From an uncultured Bacteroidia bacterium (GTDB lineage Bacteria; Bacteroidota; Bacteroidia; Bacteroidales; Prolixibacteraceae), in NCBI GenBank assembly GCA_903850335.1, contig CAINLJ010000097.1, forward strand, positions 1 through 33,721: a stretch of DNA of 33,721 bases, written 5' to 3'. Below the pieces are notes generated by a model. It saw nothing but the letters and a program-made list of their open reading frames with translations. It was not told the DNA's origin and did no database searches. This document shows positions 25,254-33,721 of the stretch, piece by piece (position 1 is the stretch's first letter; the number at the start of each line of letters is the position of its first letter). The translations under genes were made by a program, and so were the position numbers.

Positions 25254-25684
25254 AGGTCTAGTCTTGTTTGATTTATAAGCGAATAAGTTTATCTTCTGGA
25301 TTAATGAAGGTTAGTATTGGCATAAAAATAATATTTTTATTTGCATCCTGTTAAAAACTATTCGAATCATTAGCTTTCTAATGAGTTATATAAGGTTTGG
25401 TTCTCAAAATAACCTTTTAATTCCTCAGGCACCAGATAGGAATAACAAAATAACCACCAATCTTCATATTACAAGTTCTACTTCCTTGTTTGGCAGCGTT
25501 TTACTTCCTGATTTAGTAAAGCTCAATGATAGTTTTAATCAGGAGAGACATTTAATTCGATTAAGCATAAACGAACTTTATTGAAGATGTTTAAAGGAAG
25601 AATCAAAGGGCATCCTTTAACTCCAGGCGTAAAAAAACACCTCCAGATAATCTCTGAAGGTGTTTTGACAGAGTATGATAGTTC
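25254..25684. other. Gene-free stretch between two minus-strand genes
   Basis: About 430 bases upstream of the symporter. A 67-codon plus-strand frame (25381-25584) is present but its product looks random, so I do not call it. The stretch ends with the terminator of the OmpA-SPOR operon at 25631-25666. It probably also carries the symporter promoter, which I could not place. Confidence 0.5.
25631..25666 (-). terminator. Rho-independent terminator of the T9SS adhesin operon
   Basis: Read on the minus strand, AAAACACCT pairs with AGGTGTTTT (25658-25666 with 25634-25642). One mismatch follows, then four more pairs around a TAATC-type loop, and a run of seven T residues. It starts ~20 bp after the stop codon of the OmpA-SPOR gene. 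Confidence 0.85.
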
Positions 25685-27808
25685 CTATTTTTTTAATATC
25701 CAGGCTCCAGCATTTTTATCTTTCAATACCTCTAGCTGCACCTTAGCCTGACTGAATTTTGCATATCCCAGTCCGACTCTGAAAGGTTCTGATTCACCTA
25801 TGATTATTGCTTCAACCCCTTGATTTTTAAGTTGATTTAATTTTTTCTCTGCCTCGGTTTTATTTTTGAATGAGCCTAATACAAGGTAATATTTTACGGC
25901 TTCAGAACCTGAAGTCGTTGCTGAAGTCACCGCAGGCTCACTTTCAACTTTGGGTGTACTAACTTTAGGCGCTTTTTCTGCCTTTGAAGCAGCAATAGTT
26001 TTTGGAGCTGCTTCAACCTTTGGAGGAACAACAACCGTAGGTGCTTTTTCGATCTTTGGCTCAGCAGTGACTTTTGGAACAATTTTCGTCTCAGACTTCT
26101 TAGCAACCGTAGGTGATGGTTCTGATAAGGATTCGTGTGCCTTAGTGGAACTATAGTCTTTGGAGGCATATGGTTTACCATCCGAGTAATCACCGGTTTG
26201 CTGCCTGACAGATTCCCCTCTTACAAATCCAGGTATAAAGATTTCTGTCCTTCTGTTTTCACGGTTTTGCTCAGGAGTACATTTGGCTCCGCCGATACCC
26301 TTGTGTATCAATTGTGTTTTTCCATATCCGGTACCTTTAATTCTGGAGATTTCTATTCCCCTGGAGACAATATAATTAACCGCCGATTTAGCCCTCATTT
26401 GTGACAATCTCAGGTTATAGGTTTCAGTACCGCGGTCATCAGTATGTGAACCCAATTCAACTTTCATTCCCGGATTTTCTTTCATCAACTTAACCAGCCG
26501 ATCCAATTCTGTTGCCGATTCAGGCAATATATCCCATTTGTCAAAATCATAATAGATATTCTTCAGAGCGATTTTCTGATTTACAAGGATATCCATCCAG
26601 ATTGTATCACTGACAATTCCAGAGTTATTCATTTTACATTCCATCAGGATTTTTGTCTTATCTGGATAGCCAAAAGTACTGGCTTTAACCTCACATTTAT
26701 TAGTAATACAAGGCATGCATGGCACCTTGCCGTTAGTATCGGTAATGTAATAAAGACTATCACATGAAACAATTTTCACACCAGGAATTGGACGGCGGCT
26801 TGACTGATCAAATACATATAAGAACCTGCATTTGGGAAGTGCCTCGATAACAGGTCTTTTAATCCTTTTAAAGGTAAATTTATAGATATCATCATCACCT
26901 TTCCCTGGCCGGTTCGAGGTGAGGTAACCAAACTCTGCACCAGGTGGAATTGTCATCGCAAAATCATCATACTTTGTGTTTATCGGGCTGTCGAAATGAC
27001 CAATTTCATTATACTCGGAAGGGAATTTCGTATAATACAGATCAAATCCGCCGTTCCCAAATCTCCCTTTGGAAGAGAAGATGAGGAATTGTCCGTTGAA
27101 ATGGTGATCGGTCAGAAATGCAAATTCTTCCTTTCCTGATGTATTTATTTTAGGACCAAGGTTAACTGGGATTCCCCATTTCCCGTCTTGTCTCACAGAA
27201 AGGTAAAGGTCTGTTTCTCCAAATCCTCCCGGCCTGTCGCTGGAAAATACCAAGGTATCGCCCGATTCCGTGACTGCAGGATGTCCAACTGAATATGCAG
27301 GATTGTTATAAGGAAATTCGGAAACATGTTTCCACTTTCCATTGATTCGTTTGGCAATAATAATTCGAAGCCTGTTGACCTCAATATGAAACGGCTTTGC
27401 TTTAACAGATTGGTCGTTATAATTTTGTGTGACGAAAAGTTCACCTGTTTTTGGACAATAAGATACAGGGCCATCGTTAAACTGTGTGACAAATTCTTCG
27501 ACCGGCTCACGTTTGCCCATAATGTCACCAATCGAGTCAATTGGTGCCATATACAAGTCGTAGAACTCCTTATTCCTTAAAGTCCAGTCAGACTTTTCCT
27601 TCAGTTTATCATTAAAAGTTGTAAAGTAAATGGTATCCTGTATTACAAACGGGCCAAAATCACTATGGATTGAATTAATCCCAATTTGAGATATTTGAAG
27701 AATCGAATCGTTAAATAGCCGGGAATCCTTATTTTGAGAAAAGGCGACTGAGGAGCATCCGATCAGAATTAATAATAAAAAGTTATATTTTGCAGATAGT
27801 AAATTCAT
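25685..27808 (-). CDS. OmpA-family protein with PD40 propeller region and C-terminal SPOR domain
   Basis: A 707-aa periplasmic or outer-membrane-associated protein. A signal peptide (~1-24) is followed by a PD40/WD40-like region (~40-315; motifs such as GDTLVFSSDRPGGFGETDLYLS and GQFLIFSSKGRFGNGGFDLYY). A small beta domain (~325-400, rich in Cys) comes next. The OmpA domain (411-527) keeps both peptidoglycan-binding residues, D457 in SHTDDRG and R472 in LSQMRA. A Pro/Ala/Lys/Val-rich flexible linker (~560-630) leads to a SPOR domain (~638-705, YYLVLGSFKNKTEAEKKLNQL). The layout resembles PorE-type T9SS proteins but lacks the TPR start and adds SPOR. It is the last gene of the SprB-like / PorP-SprF operon, 60 bp after sprF, and would tie that complex to peptidoglycan; this role is inferred. 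Confidence 0.88.
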   Translation of the reverse strand: MNLLSAKYNFLLLILIGCSSVAFSQNKDSRLFNDSILQISQIGINSIHSDFGPFVIQDTIYFTTFNDKLKEKSDWTLRNKEFYDLYMAPIDSIGDIMGKREPVEEFVTQFNDGPVSYCPKTGELFVTQNYNDQSVKAKPFHIEVNRLRIIIAKRINGKWKHVSEFPYNNPAYSVGHPAVTESGDTLVFSSDRPGGFGETDLYLSVRQDGKWGIPVNLGPKINTSGKEEFAFLTDHHFNGQFLIFSSKGRFGNGGFDLYYTKFPSEYNEIGHFDSPINTKYDDFAMTIPPGAEFGYLTSNRPGKGDDDIYKFTFKRIKRPVIEALPKCRFLYVFDQSSRRPIPGVKIVSCDSLYYITDTNGKVPCMPCITNKCEVKASTFGYPDKTKILMECKMNNSGIVSDTIWMDILVNQKIALKNIYYDFDKWDILPESATELDRLVKLMKENPGMKVELGSHTDDRGTETYNLRLSQMRAKSAVNYIVSRGIEISRIKGTGYGKTQLIHKGIGGAKCTPEQNRENRRTEIFIPGFVRGESVRQQTGDYSDGKPYASKDYSSTKAHESLSEPSPTVAKKSETKIVPKVTAEPKIEKAPTVVVPPKVEAAPKTIAASKAEKAPKVSTPKVESEPAVTSATTSGSEAVKYYLVLGSFKNKTEAEKKLNQLKNQGVEAIIIGESEPFRVGLGYAKFSQAKVQLEVLKDKNAGAWILKK

Positions 27809-27868
27809 TATAGCTATAATTTTAAAATCCTAAGGTTAAATTTCCGTCATCTTCGTATAGGTTAACAA

Positions 27869-28804
27869 CTAAAAATATCTTGGTGAAACATATCTGCGGT
27901 TTGAATAGGTAAACTCATAAGAGATCATTATTTCATGGACCCCGTTATGAAAGTTCTGAAGATCAGTGGTTGTGAAATCATAAGCATATCCAAACCGTAG
28001 ATTCTTATTAAAAATCCATTGGGCAACAGCCCCGATTGCATCACCCGAGCGATACATACCTCCGATCCAGAATTTCTCTGCGAGCAATAAATTAGCAGAT
28101 AGATCGTACTGAAACGGAGCCCCTAAAACGGTTTGTGTCATAAAAGTCGGTTTAAATTTAATATTATCTGTTAGTCTAAACACCATTCCACCCGCAAAAA
28201 ACAAATGGCGTATTTCAGAAGTTGTAGTATACGCATTATTTGCATTTATTTGATAGTTTCCTTCAATAATCCTTGGTAATGAAAGACTTAGATAATATTT
28301 TTCTGAAGAGAGGTATAAGCCAAATCCAAAATTGGGCATAAACTTATTCTCAATATTGGTCTGGTATACCGGATCAGATTGGTTATCAGGGTATTGTGAA
28401 TAAGCAGTAAGGTTATTACTATAGTTCGTAAACCCTGCTTTGATACCAAAACGGAGTGTCGTAATATCTGACAATAAGACCTGATAAGAATAATCAAAAT
28501 TGACCGAAAGCCTCTTTTCAAGTCCTAAATGATCCAGGACTACATTCATACCAAGCCCTACATTCTCTGACCTTAGAGGAGTCTGGAAAGAAAAAGTCTG
28601 GGTACTTGGGTGCCCCTGAAGACCTACCCATTGTTCCCTGGCTAATGCTGTCACTCCAATCGATTTCCATGAGCCGGCATAAGCCGGATTAATGGTCTGC
28701 AAATTGAAGATATACTGAGTATACATAGGATCTTGCTGAGCTTTAGATAAGAGTACTCCCATCGTCATCAGCATCGCCAATGCTATCTTTTTTATTAATC
28801 TCAT
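27869..28804 (-). CDS. PorP/SprF-family type IX secretion outer-membrane protein
   Basis: A 311-aa outer-membrane beta-barrel-type protein. It starts with a signal peptide (~1-22, LLSKAQQ). The next segment, DPMYTQYIFNLQTINPAYAGSW, is the hallmark of the PorP/SprF family, followed by alternating hydrophobic strands (GLGMNVVLDHLG, LRFGIKAGFTNYSNNL, NFGFGLYLSSEKYYLSLSLP) and an end rich in Arg and Tyr. In Flavobacterium, SprF is needed for surface display of the giant adhesin SprB, which the neighbouring gene resembles. It begins 10 bp after the adhesin stop codon and is followed by the OmpA-SPOR gene. The family is clear; the exact partner is inferred from context. Confidence 0.92.
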   Translation of the reverse strand: MRLIKKIALAMLMTMGVLLSKAQQDPMYTQYIFNLQTINPAYAGSWKSIGVTALAREQWVGLQGHPSTQTFSFQTPLRSENVGLGMNVVLDHLGLEKRLSVNFDYSYQVLLSDITTLRFGIKAGFTNYSNNLTAYSQYPDNQSDPVYQTNIENKFMPNFGFGLYLSSEKYYLSLSLPRIIEGNYQINANNAYTTTSEIRHLFFAGGMVFRLTDNIKFKPTFMTQTVLGAPFQYDLSANLLLAEKFWIGGMYRSGDAIGAVAQWIFNKNLRFGYAYDFTTTDLQNFHNGVHEIMISYEFTYSNRRYVSPRYF

Positions 28805-28814
28805 AGTCTCTGAT

Positions 28815-31800
28815 CTATTTATTTAAGAATAGGAATCCTGTTAATACTTTGCTGCTATTTAATCTCAGTATATAGTAATAAGTTCCGACCGGTAAATTTT
28901 TGTCACCGATAGTTAACTTATTATCTGAGCGTCCATCCCACCAGGCCGCCGTTTCGTTACCCCAGTAGTCGACATCCCCGTAATGGTCTTTCTTGTAGAC
29001 AAGATTTCCCCATCGGTTGAAGATCTCAATAACCGGATCTGCATAATTGTATAAACATCTGATTTTGAAGTAATCGTGAATTCCATCACCATTCGGTGAG
29101 AAGGAATTTGGAACTTCAACAGGGCAATTTGGATCCTTTTCTACCACAATCTTTACAACTGCAGTATCGCATAAGGATGGTATCCCGTTATCACAAATCT
29201 GATATATAAATGTATCGGTTCCAATGAAATCAATCACAGGCTTATACGTGAATTCGCCATTTGTTTGTAAAACCAGAGATCCATGAGTGGTAGTTTGCAG
29301 TGGTATTGTATTAACAGTTACATGATCACCATCGGGGTCATAATCATTGGAAAGAACGTTGTCTGTTAATGGCTGATCTTCTCTAGCTAAATAATTATCG
29401 TCAACAGCAACCGGCGGATGATTTACATGAACTATCGTGAGAATCATTTGGTCTGTTGATGTACCACAAGGCGCAGCCGATCCAGCTGTTAAGGTTAACG
29501 TTATTGTTCCGGTTTCAAACGGTGCCGGTGTGTAGGTCGGGGCCAGCGTTTCAGCGTTTGTCAGTTTCCCCTTACCATTGGTTGTCCATAATACTGAGTT
29601 CGCATACTTTACTGAGGCAGTACTCACATTGAACACAGAATCTTCGCGAATTGTTACATCAGCACCTGCATTTGCTACTGACCTATGAGTGATATTCAGC
29701 AATATTGAATCTTTGATCATTGGACATGATGCACCCTGACTAACGTTTAACGTCAGGGTTACCGAACCACGCGAAATGTCTGATTCACCTGGTGTATAAA
29801 CAGGGTTCAGCATATTGGAATTATTAAAATAACCAGTTCCGTTTGAAGTCCAGCTTAAAGAGGTAATATTGGTCGCGGACGTTCCCTTTATTTCAAAAGC
29901 ATCAGATTCACAAATCCGGCCGTCAATACCGGCGTAGACCGTTGCAGGTGCCGGCTGGGTGATTATAACCGGCAGATCAGCGGTGCAACCATTTGAGTCT
30001 GTAACCCGGATTGTGTAATTGCCGGATTTCAGGTTTGAAATCAAATTTCCGGTAACCATTGCGTTTGTTCCTCCTTGCGGTTCTGAAGCAACAGAATAGG
30101 TGTATCCCGGCGATCCACCTAAGGCAGCTACAATCACACTTCCCATTGACGCACCATTGCATGATACATTGGTTTGGTTTGTCAGGGCCAGCGTTAACAA
30201 CGGTGGGTTATTGATACTAAAATTGACAGTGTAGATACAACCGTTTGTATCAGAGACCGTTACAGTATGATTTCCCGGAAAGATATTGATGAATGAACCG
30301 TTTGCCATCGATGTGGCTCCATCCAGTGAATAAGCGAGTGTGCCTGTGCCTCCGGTTCCGGTCACAATAACAGCTCCTGATCCGTTATGGCATGAAGGGG
30401 ATGTCAAATTCGTGATGATTGCAGTTAGTGTACTTGTTGAATTGTTTATGCGGAAAGTTGTTGTAGCAGGACATACCCCATTTGATGTTGGAGTATAGAA
30501 GCCTGCAATCAACCCTGTGAAGACAGATCCGGATGGTTTGGTAGTACCACTTAAAGTAACTGTACTTCCATCACTGCTGGTCAGCACAACTGATCCTGTT
30601 GACGCGCCACACGTCGTACTTACAATCGAACTTGCAGTCAGTGTGACTGAAGGTGGATTTGTCAGAATATACGGGCCACCGGTAATTGTACAGCCCTTGG
30701 CATCTGTGACTGTTACAGAATAAGTTCCGGCGACCAATCCGGATGGATCAGCAGAATTAGTTCCGTTATTCCAGGCGTACACATATGGTGAAGTACCGCC
30801 GGAAACCGTTGTATTTATACTTCCGGAAGCCGCACCGTTGCATAGAGGATTAGTCAGAACAGCAGGTATTGAAGTGATGTTCAGCGGTCCTGCAGGCTGC
30901 GAGATGACAACCTGAAGGGTAGCAGTACAATTATTTGCATCCTTGACCTGTACATTATAAGTTCCGGCAATCATTCCAGTGATTAGGTTTCCGGTAACAG
31001 TAGGAGTATTCGGACCAGTCAATACTGAATAATTGTAACCGGTAGTTCCTCCGGCTGCATTTACTATAGCACTTCCGGTAGCTGTACCGTAGCAAAGGAC
31101 ATCTGTTTTACCAGCCAGCTCCAATATGAGTAATGTAGGCTGATCGACATAGAAATCAATAGAGTAGGAGCATCCATTGTCATCAGTAATATGGACAGTA
31201 TGGTTTCCTGTTGATATTCCTGTGAAAGAATTCGTGGGTTGTGATACTCCACCGTCCAGGCTGTATTGATAGCCGTCAGTCGCAGTTATGCTTCCCCCGG
31301 TTGCCGAGCCGCCTGTCGCGTTTACAATAACCGATCCTGTAGATAGATTGCAGGAAGCATTTTTAACCGTTACCGTACCAGATAAATTGCTGTTTGTATT
31401 TGTAATCTGGAAACTTGCCGTTCCTGTACAGGCTGTAGAACCTGCGGCTGTAAAGGTTGCAGTAAAATATCCTGCAGATAATCCGGTAAATGTTGCAGGC
31501 GATGGTTTGGAAATCCCATTCAGCGTAACTGTCCCTGTTTCACTTCCGGTAAGGGTTACTGAACCGAGTGAATTGCTGCATGTCGTATTGATTATTGAAC
31601 TAACTGTCAAAGTTGGAGCCGCATTAACCGATAAATCAATATAGTTTGATGCATCAGAGCAGCTGCTTCCGATTTTACCTGCCGTTAACGTAAGCCTTAC
31701 GGTTCCGGTAAAACCTGTAGCAGGCGTAAACGTAGGATTCAATGCATTTGGGTTATTAAAGGTGCCACCAGCATTTGAGGTCCATGTCAACGTACTGTAG

Positions 31801-33721
31801 TTTGTGGCCGTTGCTCCTGTCAGTACATAAGTACTTCCTGCACAGATAGCTGCAGTTGCAGGACCGGCATTCACAGTTGGTGGTGGCCAAATGTTCAGTA
31901 CCATAAAGTCACTTACAACAGCGCAGGTTCCATTTCCTGTAGCTGTAAGGATTAGTTGGATCTGACCAGTTGCAATATCTGCCGCGCTTGGAGTATAGGT
32001 GGCTAATGTAAGTGAAGTAGGATTTGTAAATATACCAGTTCCGGAAGTTGTCCACATATAACTGATTGCATTTGCAGCACTCGCCCCGGAAAGATTTACT
32101 GTTGAGATTAATGAACAGATTGTTTGATCTGGTCCTGCATTGACAGTTATGACTCCTGCAGGCTGAGTAATAGTCACGGCATTCATCAGTGTTACGAAAC
32201 ATCCGTTTTTATCGGTTACCGTGACTGAATAAGTCCCGGCAATTAAACCTGAGGCAGTTTGATCTGTTGAACCATTACTCCAAAGGTAAGTATATGGAGA
32301 GGTTCCACCGGATGGCGTTACCGATGCACTTCCTGTAGCAGTACCGTAACAAAGCACATTCGTACTTGACGTAATGGTTGCCGCCAGTGTGTTTCCAGGT
32401 TCGGTGATAGTTACGCTCATACTTGAAGTACAAGAGTTCGCATCTGTAACAGTAATAAGGTACGGAGTTGCAGATGCAATGAGTCCGGATATTGTATTTC
32501 CGGAAACTGCACCACCTGAAGAGGTAAAGGTATAAGGAGCTACCCCGCCCGTGGCATCTACAACAATTGTTCCGTTGCTGCCACCTTTGCACCCAACGTT
32601 GCTCTGACTTACTAAAATTACATTTAAGGCAGCAGGCTGAGTAATAGTTACTACCGCCTGAGATGTACACCCACCAGATCCAGTTACAGTTACGGTGTGC
32701 TGACCTGCAGGTAAATGTGTTGCAGTCGCCGTAGTTTGATTACCGGCACCCGATGACCACAGATAGGTATATGTCCCGGAACCACCAGAGGCGGTAACCG
32801 TTGCCGTTCCATTTGTGCCACCAAAGCAACTTACATTTGTGCTGGCTGTAATCAAGGCAGAAACTCCTGTTGGATCAGATAATAAGACAGATAATTGTTT
32901 TGTGCAACCATTTGCATCAGTAACAGTAACCAAATATGTTCCTGCAACCAGTCCGGTTGCTATGGCAGAAGTCTGCCCGTTACTCCATAAATAGGAGTAA
33001 GGACTCGTCCCTCCGGTAGCAGATACTGTTGCACTGCCGGTTGTAGCGCCTTCGCAACTTGGGTTTGTTGATGAGGAGATATTCGCTGTTAATGCCGACG
33101 CAGGCCCTAAAATAATTATTGAGTTTACAGTTGCACTACAGCCGTTTTTGTCGGATACAACAACAGAATAATTACCTGCTACAAGATTTGTAGCTGTCTG
33201 ATCAGTAGCTCCATTGCTCCAGAGATAGGTATAAGGTGCTGTTCCGTTGCTTGCAGTTACTGTTGCACTTCCAGTGGCATCGCCAAAACATTTCACATTT
33301 GTAATCTGCCCTGCAACAGCCGTTAAGGCTCCACTTGACTGGGTTATAATTACAGGCAAAGTCGTTGTACACGAGTGTGCATCGGTTACTCTCACCGTAT
33401 AGGTTCCGGCAATCATACCTGTTAATATGTTCCCATTTACAGTAGGTGTATTTGGACCCCCTGAATCAACCGTGTATACATATGGTGTCGTTCCTCCGGT
33501 TGCCTGAACAATTGCTCCTCCGGTTGTTGAACCAAAACATGCTGCATTTGTCTGACTTGCAAGAGCTAAAATAAGCTGGTCAGGCTGGGTGATCGTAAAT
33601 GCTACGGTGTATGTACATCCGTTCACGTCGGTAATCAGGACATTGTAGTTCCCTGCTCCCAGCGAATTAAAGACGCCGGTTGCCTGACCTGCAGCACCGT
33701 TGAGAGAATAGCTGTAAGGCG
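28815..33721 (-). CDS. Giant SprB-repeat adhesin with type B T9SS C-terminal domain (5' end outside window)
   Basis: The frame is open to the window edge (reading PYSYSLNGAAGQATG at the border), so a GTG at 33626 is not the true start; at least 1635 residues are visible. About 13 SprB-type units with TNxxCxGxxxG starts occur in two blocks (~32150-33721 and ~29950-31640). Between and after them lie Ig/PKD-like segments (ITVNAGPDQTIC; ~31640-32130 and ~29430-29945). A cadherin-like domain (PPVAVDDNYLAREDQPLT, ~29130-29425) and a gliding-motility C-terminal domain (NSFSPNGDGIHDYF, IFNRWGNLVY, ~28818-29115) close the protein. That terminal domain is the type B signal for the type IX system, so the protein should reach the cell surface. 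Repeat units are similar but not identical. Surface adhesion or gliding is inferred from SprB; the true size is unknown. Confidence 0.9.
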   Translation of the reverse strand, partial: PYSYSLNGAAGQATGVFNSLGAGNYNVLITDVNGCTYTVAFTITQPDQLILALASQTNAACFGSTTGGAIVQATGGTTPYVYTVDSGGPNTPTVNGNILTGMIAGTYTVRVTDAHSCTTTLPVIITQSSGALTAVAGQITNVKCFGDATGSATVTASNGTAPYTYLWSNGATDQTATNLVAGNYSVVVSDKNGCSATVNSIIILGPASALTANISSSTNPSCEGATTGSATVSATGGTSPYSYLWSNGQTSAIATGLVAGTYLVTVTDANGCTKQLSVLLSDPTGVSALITASTNVSCFGGTNGTATVTASGGSGTYTYLWSSGAGNQTTATATHLPAGQHTVTVTGSGGCTSQAVVTITQPAALNVILVSQSNVGCKGGSNGTIVVDATGGVAPYTFTSSGGAVSGNTISGLIASATPYLITVTDANSCTSSMSVTITEPGNTLAATITSSTNVLCYGTATGSASVTPSGGTSPYTYLWSNGSTDQTASGLIAGTYSVTVTDKNGCFVTLMNAVTITQPAGVITVNAGPDQTICSLISTVNLSGASAANAISYMWTTSGTGIFTNPTSLTLATYTPSAADIATGQIQLILTATGNGTCAVVSDFMVLNIWPPPTVNAGPATAAICAGSTYVLTGATATNYSTLTWTSNAGGTFNNPNALNPTFTPATGFTGTVRLTLTAGKIGSSCSDASNYIDLSVNAAPTLTVSSIINTTCSNSLGSVTLTGSETGTVTLNGISKPSPATFTGLSAGYFTATFTAAGSTACTGTASFQITNTNSNLSGTVTVKNASCNLSTGSVIVNATGGSATGGSITATDGYQYSLDGGVSQPTNSFTGISTGNHTVHITDDNGCSYSIDFYVDQPTLLILELAGKTDVLCYGTATGSAIVNAAGGTTGYNYSVLTGPNTPTVTGNLITGMIAGTYNVQVKDANNCTATLQVVISQPAGPLNITSIPAVLTNPLCNGAASGSINTTVSGGTSPYVYAWNNGTNSADPSGLVAGTYSVTVTDAKGCTITGGPYILTNPPSVTLTASSIVSTTCGASTGSVVLTSSDGSTVTLSGTTKPSGSVFTGLIAGFYTPTSNGVCPATTTFRINNSTSTLTAIITNLTSPSCHNGSGAVIVTGTGGTGTLAYSLDGATSMANGSFINIFPGNHTVTVSDTNGCIYTVNFSINNPPLLTLALTNQTNVSCNGASMGSVIVAALGGSPGYTYSVASEPQGGTNAMVTGNLISNLKSGNYTIRVTDSNGCTADLPVIITQPAPATVYAGIDGRICESDAFEIKGTSATNITSLSWTSNGTGYFNNSNMLNPVYTPGESDISRGSVTLTLNVSQGASCPMIKDSILLNITHRSVANAGADVTIREDSVFNVSTASVKYANSVLWTTNGKGKLTNAETLAPTYTPAPFETGTITLTLTAGSAAPCGTSTDQMILTIVHVNHPPVAVDDNYLAREDQPLTDNVLSNDYDPDGDHVTVNTIPLQTTTHGSLVLQTNGEFTYKPVIDFIGTDTFIYQICDNGIPSLCDTAVVKIVVEKDPNCPVEVPNSFSPNGDGIHDYFKIRCLYNYADPVIEIFNRWGNLVYKKDHYGDVDYWGNETAAWWDGRSDNKLTIGDKNLPVGTYYYILRLNSSKVLTGFLFLNK

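Noticed and set aside
25381-25584. 67-codon plus-strand open frame between the symporter and the OmpA-SPOR operon
   Set aside because: The product has no recognisable fold, signal or family feature, there is no promoter-like element, and the composition looks like chance.
30517-31644. Plus-strand open frames within the adhesin gene
   Set aside because: They are antisense shadows of the Thr/Val/Gly-rich repeat coding sequence and have no independent features.
28815-33626. Treating the SprB-like adhesin as starting at 33626
   Set aside because: The codon there is GTG inside a continuing open frame with repeat-like sequence up to the window edge, so the gene is cut by the window.

Overview
The window most likely comes from a member of the Bacteroidota (Bacteroidia or a relative). 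The evidence is type IX secretion components (a SprB-repeat adhesin ending in a gliding-motility C-terminal domain, a PorP/SprF protein and an OmpA-family partner), an S46 dipeptidyl peptidase, a sensor kinase with Reg_prop propellers and a Y_Y_Y domain, AT-rich intergenic DNA, and promoter-like TAnnTTTG elements without clear Shine-Dalgarno sequences. The species cannot be named from this sequence.

Layout. The left edge holds the 3' part of a 5S rRNA gene and a strong terminator, so an rRNA operon lies just outside. Next is a carbohydrate-processing block on the minus strand (145-7631). It holds a GH16-like lipoprotein, a CehA/McbA-type metallohydrolase, a GH130-type gene broken by one in-frame TAA, and a large multidomain protein joining a GH29 alpha-L-fucosidase to a chitobiase-like domain, a PA14 domain and a five-bladed glycosidase-like propeller. 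A small methyltransferase gene sits inside the block on the plus strand. No SusC/SusD pair is visible. A divergent S46 (DPP7-type) peptidase follows, then a tiny lysine-rich secreted protein and a small orphan protein that looks like a degenerate OmpA domain.

From 11.2 to 20.8 kb a co-directional plus-strand run encodes a subtilisin-family lipoprotein, a DUF423 membrane protein, a secreted cytochrome c fusion, a very large sensor histidine kinase with 14 propeller motifs, and a secreted sortilin/BNR-type propeller protein. A two-hairpin intergenic element separates this run from hemW. After hemW come a secreted NTF2-like protein, a small orphan membrane protein followed by a long imperfect palindrome, and a sodium:solute symporter on the minus strand.

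The right end (25685-33721) is a minus-strand operon: a giant SprB-repeat adhesin (its 5' end lies outside the window), PorP/SprF, and an OmpA protein with an N-terminal propeller-like region and a C-terminal SPOR domain. By family knowledge, the adhesin would be exported by the type IX system and held or displayed at the surface with the help of the other two. The most unusual items are the GH29-propeller fusion, the nonsense-interrupted GH130 gene, the OmpA-SPOR architecture, the degenerate OmpA-like orphan, and the palindromic element beside the orphan membrane gene. I did not find a clearly new defence or mobile system.
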